Of a DNA stretch of 64,000 bases, positions 1 through 9,149 are shown one piece after another (positions within the stretch are counted from its first letter, which is position 1; each line of letters starts with the position of its first letter). The notes under the pieces were generated by a model. The model ran no database searches and was not told the origin of the DNA. It saw only the letters and a list, made by a program, of their open reading frames with translations. The position numbers and the translations under genes are program-made. Origin of the DNA: Vicingaceae bacterium (GTDB taxonomy: Bacteria; Bacteroidota; Bacteroidia; Flavobacteriales_E; Vicingaceae); assembly GCA_028336925.1 (NCBI GenBank), contig JAOKVV010000005.1:1-64000 (forward strand), written 5' to 3'.

Positions 1-1773
1 TTACCTTCAGCATTAATTCCAGACAAGTCAGTAACTGTTTGGGGAATGGAAGGAAATGGAGGAAATGATGCCATTCTTTCTAAAACATTTGGAACAGCAC
101 CATATCGTCAACATTGGGTAATGTTCTCTTCTTTTTCTGCTACAGGCGGAACAGGTTGGGTGTATTGGAGTATTGTTTTAGAAGAAACTACTAATAGAAT
201 ATTTGTGGTTGACATGCGTAATTATAACACTCCACTTACCTTAACTGTAGGAGTACAAGTAAATGGTACAACTGCTACATCAGTTGCAGGTTCTCCTAAC
301 TTAGCAGCTGTAAACTTAAACGGTGGATCAGCAGATGGGCCGGATGATAACACCTACTATGAGTTTGGTTTTGGAACCCAACCAACAGTTGATGCAGAAT
401 TCATGAGTGTTAACTTGCCGGCAATATTGGCTAATGCATCTTCAACAACTATTTCAGGAGAAGTAATCAATGCAGGTTCTTCGTCATTAACAGCATTTGA
501 TGTTAAATATACAGTAAATGGAGGAGCAGTAATTTCTGAGTCTTTTACAGGCCAGTCTATTACAGCCGGTTCTAAAGGATCTTTTAGCTTAACAAATCCA
601 TTTATCGGAACACCGGGGAATAAAAACTTTGTTTTCTGGATTGAATCTACAGGAGATGCTAGAGCATTCAATGATACTATCAGTACTTCAGCTACAGTCA
701 ATGCAGGTGGGTCAGGAACTAAACGTGTATTAGTTGAAGAGTTTACAACTGCACCTTGCCAATTTTGTCCAGATGGAGAGGTTGTAGTAAACCAGATTAG
801 AACTACTATTCCTGAAGCTATAACCGTTGGAATTCACGCAGGATTTGGCACGGATGCCATGACAATTCCTGCTCACTCAGCTTATGCAGCTGCGTTTACC
901 ACAGGTGCTCCAACAGCAGCAATTGACAGAAAAATATTTTCAGGTGAAACTAGAGTAGGTCACAGTAGAGGGGCATGGGTTGCAAATACTTCAACGCAAG
1001 CAAATGCTCTTACTCCGTTAAACATTTCTATGTCAGGAAACTTAGTTGCAGCGAATACAGTAGACATTACTGTAAATGTTGACTTTGTAGATTTCTTAGC
1101 AAACTGGCAAGATGCAAATGTTACCTTATTTGTTGTTGAAGACAGCGTGATAGGAACAGGATCAGGATACAATCAAGTAAATGCATATCAAGGCCAAGCG
1201 GGACATCCTTATGCAAATGCAGGAAACCCAATAATAGGATATCCTCATAGACATGTAGTAAGACAAGTTGCTTCTAGCTCAAGTGCATGGGGTGATGATA
1301 CTTTCTTCACATCTGCTCCTGCTATTAATTCAAACTTTAACAAAACATACACTGTTAACTTAAACCCAGCATGGGACCAAAGTCAAATGGAATTTATTGC
1401 TTTTGTTAATTATTATGATGCAGCAACGGGAGAAAATGCTAGAGAGATTATAAATGTTAATAAGATGAATTTTTCAGATGTTGTTGTTGGTGTTGCCAAA
1501 AACAACATTAACGTAACTGACTTTACTGTTTATCCTAACCCAACTCAAAATGGCGAAGTAAATGTAAAGTTTGGTTTGAAAAAATCAGAAAATGTAACTG
1601 TTGAGATCGTAAACGTTTTAGGAGAAATAGTTTCTTCCATTAATCGTGGTACTTTAGTTGCAGGAGAGCAGAATATGAAATTAAATGTTGAAAATATGAA
1701 TTCTGGCATCTACTTTGTAAAAGTAATTGCAGGAAATGAAGTATCAACTCAGAGAGTAAGCGTTATTAAATAA
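1..1773 (+). CDS. Omp28-related secreted protein with T9SS type A C-terminal sorting domain (5' truncated by window edge)
   Basis: Frame is open to base 1 (LPSALIPDKSVTVWGMEGNGG...). Motif LVEEFTTAPCQFCPDG (Omp28-like CxxC) and C-terminal VYPNPTQNGEVNVKF...GIYFVKVIAGNEVSTQRVSVIK (T9SS type A). Confidence 0.85.
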   Translation, partial: LPSALIPDKSVTVWGMEGNGGNDAILSKTFGTAPYRQHWVMFSSFSATGGTGWVYWSIVLEETTNRIFVVDMRNYNTPLTLTVGVQVNGTTATSVAGSPNLAAVNLNGGSADGPDDNTYYEFGFGTQPTVDAEFMSVNLPAILANASSTTISGEVINAGSSSLTAFDVKYTVNGGAVISESFTGQSITAGSKGSFSLTNPFIGTPGNKNFVFWIESTGDARAFNDTISTSATVNAGGSGTKRVLVEEFTTAPCQFCPDGEVVVNQIRTTIPEAITVGIHAGFGTDAMTIPAHSAYAAAFTTGAPTAAIDRKIFSGETRVGHSRGAWVANTSTQANALTPLNISMSGNLVAANTVDITVNVDFVDFLANWQDANVTLFVVEDSVIGTGSGYNQVNAYQGQAGHPYANAGNPIIGYPHRHVVRQVASSSSAWGDDTFFTSAPAINSNFNKTYTVNLNPAWDQSQMEFIAFVNYYDAATGENAREIINVNKMNFSDVVVGVAKNNINVTDFTVYPNPTQNGEVNVKFGLKKSENVTVEIVNVLGEIVSSINRGTLVAGEQNMKLNVENMNSGIYFVKVIAGNEVSTQRVSVIK

Positions 1774-1797
1774 CTGAATACTTTCTAAACATAATTG

Positions 1798-1846
1798 TCA
1801 ATCAGCACTTCGATCTTCCTTAGATTGAGTGCTGATTGATTTTTTT
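1798..1846 (+). terminator. Rho-independent terminator
   Basis: 12-bp perfect inverted repeat TCAATCAGCACT...AGTGCTGATTGA followed by T7. Confidence 0.85.
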
Positions 1847-1861
1847 AAAACAATATTTTAT

Positions 1862-2371
1862 ATGAAAAATTTACTAACTACTCTATTAATTGCTTTTTCA
1901 TTTACAGTAATTGCACAAAATCAAGGAAAAGTGCCGGCTGTAGATGTAAAAACAATGGATTATGAAACATTCAATACTGCTAACATTAGTAATAATGGAA
2001 AGCCAGTAGTGATCAACTTTTGGGCTACTTGGTGCAGCCCTTGTAAAAGAGAGCTAAATAATATTGCAGAAATGTACGAGGATTGGGTAGATGAAACAGG
2101 TGTAAAGATAATAGCCGTTTCTATCGATGATTCTAGAAATATGGGTAAAGTAGCACCTTATGTAAATGGAAAATCTTGGGAATATGAAGTGTTACTAGAT
2201 CCAAATGGAGATCTTAAAAGAGCCATGGGAGTAAATAATGTTCCTCACACTTTTCTAGTAGATGGTACGGGAAACATTGTTTGGCAGCACAATTCATACT
2301 CCGAAGGAGATGAATATGAGTTATACAAATTGATCAAACAATTATCAGCTGGTGAATCAATCAGTGAGTAA
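1862..2371 (+). CDS. TlpA-like thioredoxin-family thiol-disulfide oxidoreductase, secreted
   Basis: FWATWCSPCKREL active site, signal peptide MKNLLTTLLIAFSFTVIAQ. Start moved from 1829 to ATG 1862 because 1829 lies inside the terminator. Confidence 0.88.
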   Translation: MKNLLTTLLIAFSFTVIAQNQGKVPAVDVKTMDYETFNTANISNNGKPVVINFWATWCSPCKRELNNIAEMYEDWVDETGVKIIAVSIDDSRNMGKVAPYVNGKSWEYEVLLDPNGDLKRAMGVNNVPHTFLVDGTGNIVWQHNSYSEGDEYELYKLIKQLSAGESISE

Positions 2372-2435
2372 TAAAAAATATAAAAGCTTATTGAATCCTT
2401 AATAAGCTATAACGTAATTAACTATTTTCACTATT

Positions 2436-4091
2436 TTGAAAGTATCATTTCCCAAATTGCTAACTGCTGTTGTACTTCTTTCCTCTTCAGCCATAAAAGC
2501 ACAAGACATTAAAGACGTTTTAAGTAACGGTAAAATAACCGGTAACTTCCAAATTGAAGCTCAATATTATCAAGAGGACAGTTTAATCGGAGCAGAACAA
2601 CCTAACGAACAAGTATTAAGTAATGGATTCTTAAACTTAATCTACACAAATGGTGGATTTTCAGCAGGAGTAAGGTATGAATCATATCAAAATGCGCTTC
2701 TTGGCTATCCGACAGGCTATAAAGGTAGTGGAATTCCTTATCGGTTTGCCTCCTACAAATCTGAAGACCTATCCGTAACAGTTGGTAACTTCTATGAGCA
2801 ATTTGGAAATGGATTAGTCTTGAGAGCTTATGAAGAAAGAGGATTAGGCTATGATAATGCACTTGACGGAATACGTGTAAAATATAAAATAAAAAATGGT
2901 GTAGAGTTAACAGGTCTGATAGGCCAACAACGATTCTTTTTTGAAAAGGGAAATGGCATAGTAAGAGCATTTGATGCGACAATCAATCTAAATGAAACCT
3001 TTGAGGTGCTTTCAGATGCAAAAACTAAAATAACTGTTGGTGGTAGTGTTGTTAGTAAATACCAAGAAGACGATAACCCCGATTTCATTTTACCCGAAAA
3101 TGTACCCGCATTCTCAGCTAGAACCATAATTTCTAGAGGGAAATTTAATGTTAATGCAGAGTATGCTTTTAAGGCTAATGACCCAAATACAGACAATCTT
3201 TTTAATTATAGAAATGGAGATGCGGCATTCATTCAGGCTACTTTTTCTCAAAAGGGATTAGGAATATCTTTATCAGCTAAAAGAGTAGATAACTTTAGCT
3301 TTAGAAGTGACCGAACAGCCGAACAACAAGACTTATTTATCAACTATCAGCCTGCCTTAACAAAACAACATACTTATAACCTTCTAGCTACATTATATCC
3401 TTATGCAACGCAACCAAATGGAGAGACTGCATTACAAGGAGACGTAATATATAACTTTAAGAAAGGTTCCATTTTAGGTGGTAAATACGGAACAGGAGTC
3501 CAGTTAAATGCAGCATTTGCTTTCGATATACAAAAGGATTCTTTAGACCCGCTTCTAGATGCACAACGTAACATATATACTACCAAGTATTTTGAAACAG
3601 GGCAGCGTTATTTTAGAGATTTAAATATTCAAATCAATAAAAAACTGAATAAGAAATTTAAAATGATATTGACTTATTCTAATTTATTATATAATCAAGC
3701 TGTGATTGAGGGTAAACCACCCGAAACTCCTATCATCACTGCTCACATAGGAGTAGTTGAGGGAACGTATAAATTTAATATGAGAAATTCTCTCCGATTT
3801 GAAGCACAGGTCCTTAAAACAAAACAAGACCAAGGCGATTGGGCAACAGGCTTATTAGAGTATTCCTATTCTCCCCATTGGTTTGTGGCGGCACTTGGCC
3901 AATATAATTATGACAATCCTAAAGCAGACGAAATTCTATACTATAATCTTTCTGCGGGATATAATAACCACGGAAATCGAATTTCCCTATCATACGGAAG
4001 ACAACGTGCGGGAATTTTTTGTGTTGGAGGTGTTTGTAGAGTAGTACCTGCATCTAATGGATTATATTTATCAATTACAAGTAGTTTTTAA
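2436..4091 (+). CDS. DUF6029-like outer-membrane beta-barrel protein
   Basis: Signal peptide, alternating beta-barrel pattern, terminal aromatic residue (SSF). TTG start. Family assignment from recall of Omp28/TlpA-associated barrel proteins. Confidence 0.65.
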   Translation: MKVSFPKLLTAVVLLSSSAIKAQDIKDVLSNGKITGNFQIEAQYYQEDSLIGAEQPNEQVLSNGFLNLIYTNGGFSAGVRYESYQNALLGYPTGYKGSGIPYRFASYKSEDLSVTVGNFYEQFGNGLVLRAYEERGLGYDNALDGIRVKYKIKNGVELTGLIGQQRFFFEKGNGIVRAFDATINLNETFEVLSDAKTKITVGGSVVSKYQEDDNPDFILPENVPAFSARTIISRGKFNVNAEYAFKANDPNTDNLFNYRNGDAAFIQATFSQKGLGISLSAKRVDNFSFRSDRTAEQQDLFINYQPALTKQHTYNLLATLYPYATQPNGETALQGDVIYNFKKGSILGGKYGTGVQLNAAFAFDIQKDSLDPLLDAQRNIYTTKYFETGQRYFRDLNIQINKKLNKKFKMILTYSNLLYNQAVIEGKPPETPIITAHIGVVEGTYKFNMRNSLRFEAQVLKTKQDQGDWATGLLEYSYSPHWFVAALGQYNYDNPKADEILYYNLSAGYNNHGNRISLSYGRQRAGIFCVGGVCRVVPASNGLYLSITSSF

Positions 4092-4092
4092 C

Positions 4093-4995
4093 ATGACCAA
4101 TATGAAACGCATTCAACTATTTACTATCCTATCAAGCTTGCTAGTTTTATCCTCTTGCGATGAAATTACTAACCCTTACCCTAATGTACTAGATGATGGC
4201 TCTACTATAATTTATGATGAGGGAATTGATCTAGATTCTTTGGGATTAGAACAATTAGTTTGGGAAAAGCACCCGGGAGCGCCAACTACACAGCGTAATC
4301 TACTAATTGAGGAGTTTACTGGCATAGCATGTACAGCCTGCCCAGATGGATCAAGAATACTAGTTAACCTAGATACTATTTACGGTGACCAAGTTATACC
4401 AGTATCTATTCATGCAGGAAAATTTGCTTTGCCAAACCCTGACACTACCAAGATTTATGGAATAGATCTAAGGACATTACCTGAAGGAGAAATTATAAAA
4501 AATGCTTTTAATCCTGATGATGCATATCCCAAAGGAATTGTAAGTAGATTAACCAATTTAGCAGAAGGGAAGGACAAGTGGAGGATTACAATTGATAATC
4601 ACAAAAATGATCCACAGACAGCAATTATAGACCTAGATGTTTGGTATGCTCCAAATGAAGAATACATTAGAGTAATTTTAGATTATGAATATTTATTTAA
4701 CTCAAGTGACTTGTATGACCTGCAAGTTTACATTATTGAGGATCATATCATCGGATGGCAATTAGATAATGGGGTAGTAAAATCAGATTATGATCACAAA
4801 TACGTTATGAGAAGGGCTATTAATGGAGCTTGGGGTGCTACTGCGCTACCTGCAGTTAATGGCGAGCTTTACCACAAGGAATATGTTATTAAAAAGAATG
4901 GAAGATGGGTAAAAGATAATTTAAAAGTAGCGGTTTATTTGGCAAACAGACAAACACGTGAAATAATCCAAGCTCATCAGGTAAAGTTAAAATAG
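4093..4995 (+). CDS. Omp28-related outer membrane lipoprotein
   Basis: Lipobox LLVLSSC; LIEEFTGIACTACPDG motif parallel to that in the first CDS. Start at 4093 or 4102. Confidence 0.85.
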   Translation: MTNMKRIQLFTILSSLLVLSSCDEITNPYPNVLDDGSTIIYDEGIDLDSLGLEQLVWEKHPGAPTTQRNLLIEEFTGIACTACPDGSRILVNLDTIYGDQVIPVSIHAGKFALPNPDTTKIYGIDLRTLPEGEIIKNAFNPDDAYPKGIVSRLTNLAEGKDKWRITIDNHKNDPQTAIIDLDVWYAPNEEYIRVILDYEYLFNSSDLYDLQVYIIEDHIIGWQLDNGVVKSDYDHKYVMRRAINGAWGATALPAVNGELYHKEYVIKKNGRWVKDNLKVAVYLANRQTREIIQAHQVKLK

Positions 4996-5007
4996 CTACA
5001 ATAGGAT

Positions 5008-5670
5008 ATGAGGTTAATTCAGCTATATATCATCCTAATTCTAACCGTTTTTGTATCATTTAAAACGCAGGCTCAAGCAATTGATGCAGGAATAAAAGCC
5101 GGGGTAGCTGCCTCACAGATAAGTGGTGATGGTTATGCAGGTTTTAATAAGGCCGGAATAATCTTTGGTGGTTTTGCTAAAATTAATTTAGTTGATAAAC
5201 ATCACATTCAATTTGAAATTACCTATACTCAGAAAGGCAGTCGCCGTAACCCAAGAACTAGTGAAGGTGATGATGATTTTTTCTTACTTCGTTTGGATTA
5301 TATTGAAGTTCCATTAATCTACCAATATGATTACAAAAGCTTTACTTTTGAGGCAGGTCCTTACATTGGTGCATTAGTAAACAATTACTTAGAAGACGAA
5401 AACGGGGTAATTAGTTTACCTCCAGAGCTTAATCAATTCAAAGATTTTGATATCGGCATAACTGCAGGTTGCGCCTTTAACTTAAATGAGCACATTATCA
5501 TGAGTTGGAGGTTTAGTAATTCATTAACTCCTGTAAGAGACTTTGAATCAAAAGATAGACTTAATAATTTGCAATTAGGAGCAGGAGGGTTGAACCGTTT
5601 TAATGCAGGAATGTTCCATAGCTATATTTCTTTTTCACTACATTATAAATTTGGTAGTATTAATGGCTAA
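5008..5670 (+). CDS. Outer membrane beta-barrel protein (PorT/porin-like family)
   Basis: Signal peptide then DAGIKAGVAASQISGDGY...; barrel-like strands to C-term SFSLHYKFGSING. Confidence 0.75.
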   Translation: MRLIQLYIILILTVFVSFKTQAQAIDAGIKAGVAASQISGDGYAGFNKAGIIFGGFAKINLVDKHHIQFEITYTQKGSRRNPRTSEGDDDFFLLRLDYIEVPLIYQYDYKSFTFEAGPYIGALVNNYLEDENGVISLPPELNQFKDFDIGITAGCAFNLNEHIIMSWRFSNSLTPVRDFESKDRLNNLQLGAGGLNRFNAGMFHSYISFSLHYKFGSING

Positions 5671-6226
5671 ACGTAAAATAATAGTTGCAATTACAGGTGC
5701 ATCGGGCTCAATTTATGCGAAACTACTTCTTGACAAACTAAATCAGTTAACTGATCAGATAGAAAAAGTAGGAGTAGTGATGTCTAAAAATGCAAAAGAC
5801 GTTTGGCTTTGGGAACTCGAAAATAAAGATTACGAAAATTACACGTTTGATTTCTACGAGAAGAATAACTTCATGGCACCTTTTGCATCAGGTTCAGCAA
5901 AATACGACACAATGATTATTATCCCATGCTCAATGGGGACTATGGGAAGAATTGCAAATGGATTTTCAGATGATTTGATTACTAGATCAGCAGATGTAAT
6001 CCTAAAAGAAAGACGACGGTTAATCCTTGTAGCGAGAGATACACCTTTAAATCTTATTCACATTAACAATATGAAGGCTGTTACTGAAGCAGGAGCAATT
6101 GTTTGTCCCGCTGTACCTTCATACTACAGTAAGCCAAAAACGATCGAAGAGGTTGCTTCAACCGTTGTGGATAGGGTTATTGACCTTGCGGGCTTAAATC
6201 AAGATTCTTATAGATGGAGCGAATAA
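5663..6226 (+). CDS. ubiX: UbiX-family flavin prenyltransferase
   Basis: MAKRKIIVAITGASGSIYAKLLLDKL; PCSMGTMGRIANGFSDDLITRSADVILKERRRLILVARDTPL. ATG at 5663 overlaps the stop of the upstream ORF by 8 bp. Confidence 0.93.
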   Translation: MAKRKIIVAITGASGSIYAKLLLDKLNQLTDQIEKVGVVMSKNAKDVWLWELENKDYENYTFDFYEKNNFMAPFASGSAKYDTMIIIPCSMGTMGRIANGFSDDLITRSADVILKERRRLILVARDTPLNLIHINNMKAVTEAGAIVCPAVPSYYSKPKTIEEVASTVVDRVIDLAGLNQDSYRWSE

Positions 6227-6318
6227 TTACACACCAAACGTTGTTGAAATAATATCATATTTTAACAATTAACTTGCTGGATTTATTTGTAAATTGAGAA
6301 CTCAAAATCGATAAAGAT

Positions 6319-6504
6319 ATGTATGAGTTTAGCAAGAAAGTCCTTCAAAAGGTAAGCTTCGATAAAGCACTTTTTAGAAAGGAATTGGTGAAAGCAAAAA
6401 AATGGTTGAAGCGGGAAGAATTGATTATGCTTAAAACATGGTGTCTAGCTAATTTTGGGCATCTATATGGAGATACAATTATTGATGTTTTTGAAATGGC
6501 TTAA
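6319..6504 (+). CDS. Small uncharacterised basic protein, 61 aa
   Basis: Complete ORF with ATG and a plausible 5' gap; convergent overlap with queG. Confidence 0.6.
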   Translation: MYEFSKKVLQKVSFDKALFRKELVKAKKWLKREELIMLKTWCLANFGHLYGDTIIDVFEMA

Positions 6505-7429
6505 TAAAATCAATATTACGTTTTAGACCTTTAAATTTAGTACGCTTAACAGCAGAATTTTTAAACAACACTTTAAAAGTGGATTCATTTAAATGAATCC
6601 ACTCTTCTTTTGTCATATTTAGTAACTCTTCTTTTGGCTTAAATCGCTCTTCATTATGATTCGCAGAAAACCGATTCCAAGGGCAAACTTCTTGACAGAT
6701 ATCACAACCAAACATCCAATTATCCATTTGATCGCTATATGCTGAAGGGATTATTTCGTCTTTAAGTTCTATTGTTAAATAAGAAATACACTTACTCCCA
6801 TCCACAACCCTATCACCAATTATTGCATTGGTAGGACACGCATCAATGCACTTAGTGCAGGTTCCACAATAATCTTTTATTGGACCATCAGGTTGGAGTG
6901 GAATATCTAAGAGCATTTCGGCAAGAAAGAAAAATGACCCTTGAGTTTTATTAATGAGCATACTATTCTTGCCAATCCATCCTAGACCAGATTTTTTAGC
7001 CCAAGCGCGCTCTAAAATAGGCGCAGAATCTACAAAAACTCTTCCATGAACAGTTCCAATGGATTCATTAATTTGATGCAATAAAGTCTTTAATTTGTCT
7101 TTAATAACAAAATGATAATCTTCTCCGTAAGCATAACTAGAAATCTTAGGAGCATCATTATCTGCCTGTTTAGTTTCTGAATAGTAGTTGTACATCAATG
7201 ATACAACAGATTTTGTCCCTTCTTCTAATAATGTTGGATCAAGTCTTTTATCGAAATGATTAGCCATATAACTCATCTCGCCATGTAATCCGGAATCTAG
7301 CCAATCAATAAGCGGTTTCTCCTCTTCAGTCAGCCTTTCTGCCTTTGAAATACCCACAAAAGAAAAACCCAGATCATAGGCAAGACGCTTAAGAATTTGT
7401 GAATGATTTTCAGGATTATTCATTCTCAA
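6479..7429 (-). CDS. queG: Epoxyqueuosine reductase QueG
   Basis: [16 protein letters not shown] and [13 protein letters not shown] 4Fe-4S motifs; [11 protein letters not shown]. Confidence 0.95.
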   Translation of the reverse strand: MRMNNPENHSQILKRLAYDLGFSFVGISKAERLTEEEKPLIDWLDSGLHGEMSYMANHFDKRLDPTLLEEGTKSVVSLMYNYYSETKQADNDAPKISSYAYGEDYHFVIKDKLKTLLHQINESIGTVHGRVFVDSAPILERAWAKKSGLGWIGKNSMLINKTQGSFFFLAEMLLDIPLQPDGPIKDYCGTCTKCIDACPTNAIIGDRVVDGSKCISYLTIELKDEIIPSAYSDQMDNWMFGCDICQEVCPWNRFSANHNEERFKPKEELLNMTKEEWIHLNESTFKVLFKNSAVKRTKFKGLKRNIDFIKPFQKHQ

Positions 7430-8441
7430 ATAAGGTTCCCGAATTTCTATGATTGATACGACCTAAATGTTTATACGCTTTTTCGGTAACTTCTCTACCT
7501 CTTGGGGTTCTCATAATAAACCCTTCTTTAATTAAAAAAGGTTCATAGACTTCTTCGATAGTACCGGCCTGTTCTCCAACAGCGGTTGCAATTGTAGTTA
7601 AACCGACTGGCCCTCCTTTGAACTTATCGATAATAGTAGTTAAAATACGATTATCCATTTCATCAAGACCATATTGATCTACGTTTAAGGCTGTAAGAGC
7701 GAAGTTAGCTATTTTAAGATCGATCTTTCCATCACCTTTTATCTGTGCAAAATCCCTCACGCGTCGTAAAAGCGCATTAACTATTCGGGGAGTCCCACGA
7801 CTTCTTCCGGCAATTTGATCTGCAGCATCATCTCTTATAATTGTATGAAGTATTTCAGAAGATCGTTTTACAATTTTAGCAAGTAATTCTCGATCGTAAT
7901 ATTCCAATCGGCAGTTAATCCCAAATCGAGCCCTTAAAGGGGCTGTAAGAAGCCCTGCACGAGTTGTGGCACCTATTAAGGTGAAAGGATTTAATTTAAT
8001 TTGTACTGTTCTAGCATTCGGACCTGAGTCAATCATAATATCTATTTTGTAATCCTCCATAGCGGAATACAAATACTCTTCTACTATAGGACTTAAACGA
8101 TGGATCTCATCGATAAATAGAACATCTCCCTCATCGAGATTAGTTAGAAGACCAGCTAAATCTGCAGGTTTTTCTAAAACAGGCCCTGATGTGATTTTAA
8201 TGGATACATTAAGCTCATTAGCTATAATATTGGCAAGTGTAGTCTTTCCTAATCCGGGAGGACCATGCAGTAGTACATGATCTAAAGCTTCTTCTCTTTG
8301 AAGGGCTGCCTCTACAAAAACTCTTAAATTATCCGTAACCTTTTTCTGACCTGCGAAATCCTCTAATTGATCAGGTCTTAAAACCTTATCTAAATCACGT
8401 TCAGGTGACGCCTCATAAGGTGAATCTAACTCATCAATCAT
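7416..8441 (-). CDS. ruvB: Holliday junction branch migration helicase RuvB
   Basis: [74 protein letters not shown]. Confidence 0.97.
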   Translation of the reverse strand: MIDELDSPYEASPERDLDKVLRPDQLEDFAGQKKVTDNLRVFVEAALQREEALDHVLLHGPPGLGKTTLANIIANELNVSIKITSGPVLEKPADLAGLLTNLDEGDVLFIDEIHRLSPIVEEYLYSAMEDYKIDIMIDSGPNARTVQIKLNPFTLIGATTRAGLLTAPLRARFGINCRLEYYDRELLAKIVKRSSEILHTIIRDDAADQIAGRSRGTPRIVNALLRRVRDFAQIKGDGKIDLKIANFALTALNVDQYGLDEMDNRILTTIIDKFKGGPVGLTTIATAVGEQAGTIEEVYEPFLIKEGFIMRTPRGREVTEKAYKHLGRINHRNSGTLFENE

Positions 8442-8445
8442 AGTA

Positions 8446-9081
8446 TTAATTATTTAAATCGCGATAAATTTCGCCAAAAAAGATTTTAAATCTAAATATA
8501 TAGACAGGGGAATTAAAGGTTTCTTTAATGGCATTATTATCAATTAACATCAAACGGTAACCAACTCCAAAACCAGGACCAAAATATTTAAAGATTTTGT
8601 ATTGCGCGGTTATTGCGGGCTCATAAGTTAGGATAAACTTACGCTTATCATTAAACTGTTGACCTGATTCAGTTTTATAAGTATAATAAGAATTGCCAAA
8701 ACCAAATTGAATAGGTACACTTACCTCCCATCGATTTTGCTTATAAAAAACATATTCTAAATAAGGTGTTATATGGTAGAAAACCAATCTAGCGTCATCA
8801 GTCGTAGTAGGGATACCTTCATAATCGTAGGTAATAATAGAATTCAGCTCCGTCGCTAAAATATTAAATCCTAAACCGAATCTAAGCTTTCTATCGAATT
8901 CTATTCCGCCTTTCACACCAAACACGCTTACCCCTGATTGATTAATAAATGAATGACGAGAGTCCGAACGAAGATCTAAAATCGGCTTTTTTTTCAAAGC
9001 GCTCTTAATGTCCTCTTCAAAATTCTGGCCTGAGGCACAAACTGAAAAGATTAAAAACAAGCAGGTAATTAAATATCTCAA
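8446..9081 (-). CDS. Predicted outer-membrane beta-barrel protein, uncharacterised
   Basis: Signal peptide [18 protein letters not shown]; barrel pattern. Start revised to TTG at 9081 because the 9123 start lies inside a terminator. Confidence 0.6.
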   Translation of the reverse strand: MRYLITCLFLIFSVCASGQNFEEDIKSALKKKPILDLRSDSRHSFINQSGVSVFGVKGGIEFDRKLRFGLGFNILATELNSIITYDYEGIPTTTDDARLVFYHITPYLEYVFYKQNRWEVSVPIQFGFGNSYYTYKTESGQQFNDKRKFILTYEPAITAQYKIFKYFGPGFGVGYRLMLIDNNAIKETFNSPVYIFRFKIFFGEIYRDLNN

Positions 9082-9092
9082 CCTTAAATGAT

Positions 9093-9125
9093 AAAAAAAT
9101 GTCCTTAACGAAGTTAAGGACATTT
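9093..9125 (-). terminator. Rho-independent terminator of the act-cox operon
   Basis: Minus strand AAATGTCCTTAAC-TTC-GTTAAGGACATTTTTTT. Confidence 0.85.
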
Positions 9126-9149
9126 ATAATATAATAGTGTTATTTAGTC

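Noticed and set aside
357-701. 114-aa minus-strand ORF inside the first Omp28 gene (and 960..1172)
   Set aside because: Antisense shadow ORFs of a clearly coding frame; no recognisable features.
1829-1861. Upstream start for the TlpA-like gene
   Set aside because: Falls inside the 3' arm of the upstream terminator hairpin; ATG 1862 gives a proper signal peptide.
2602-3196. Two overlapping minus ORFs within the DUF6029-like gene
   Set aside because: Shadow ORFs; His/Leu-rich low-plausibility translations opposite a real barrel protein.
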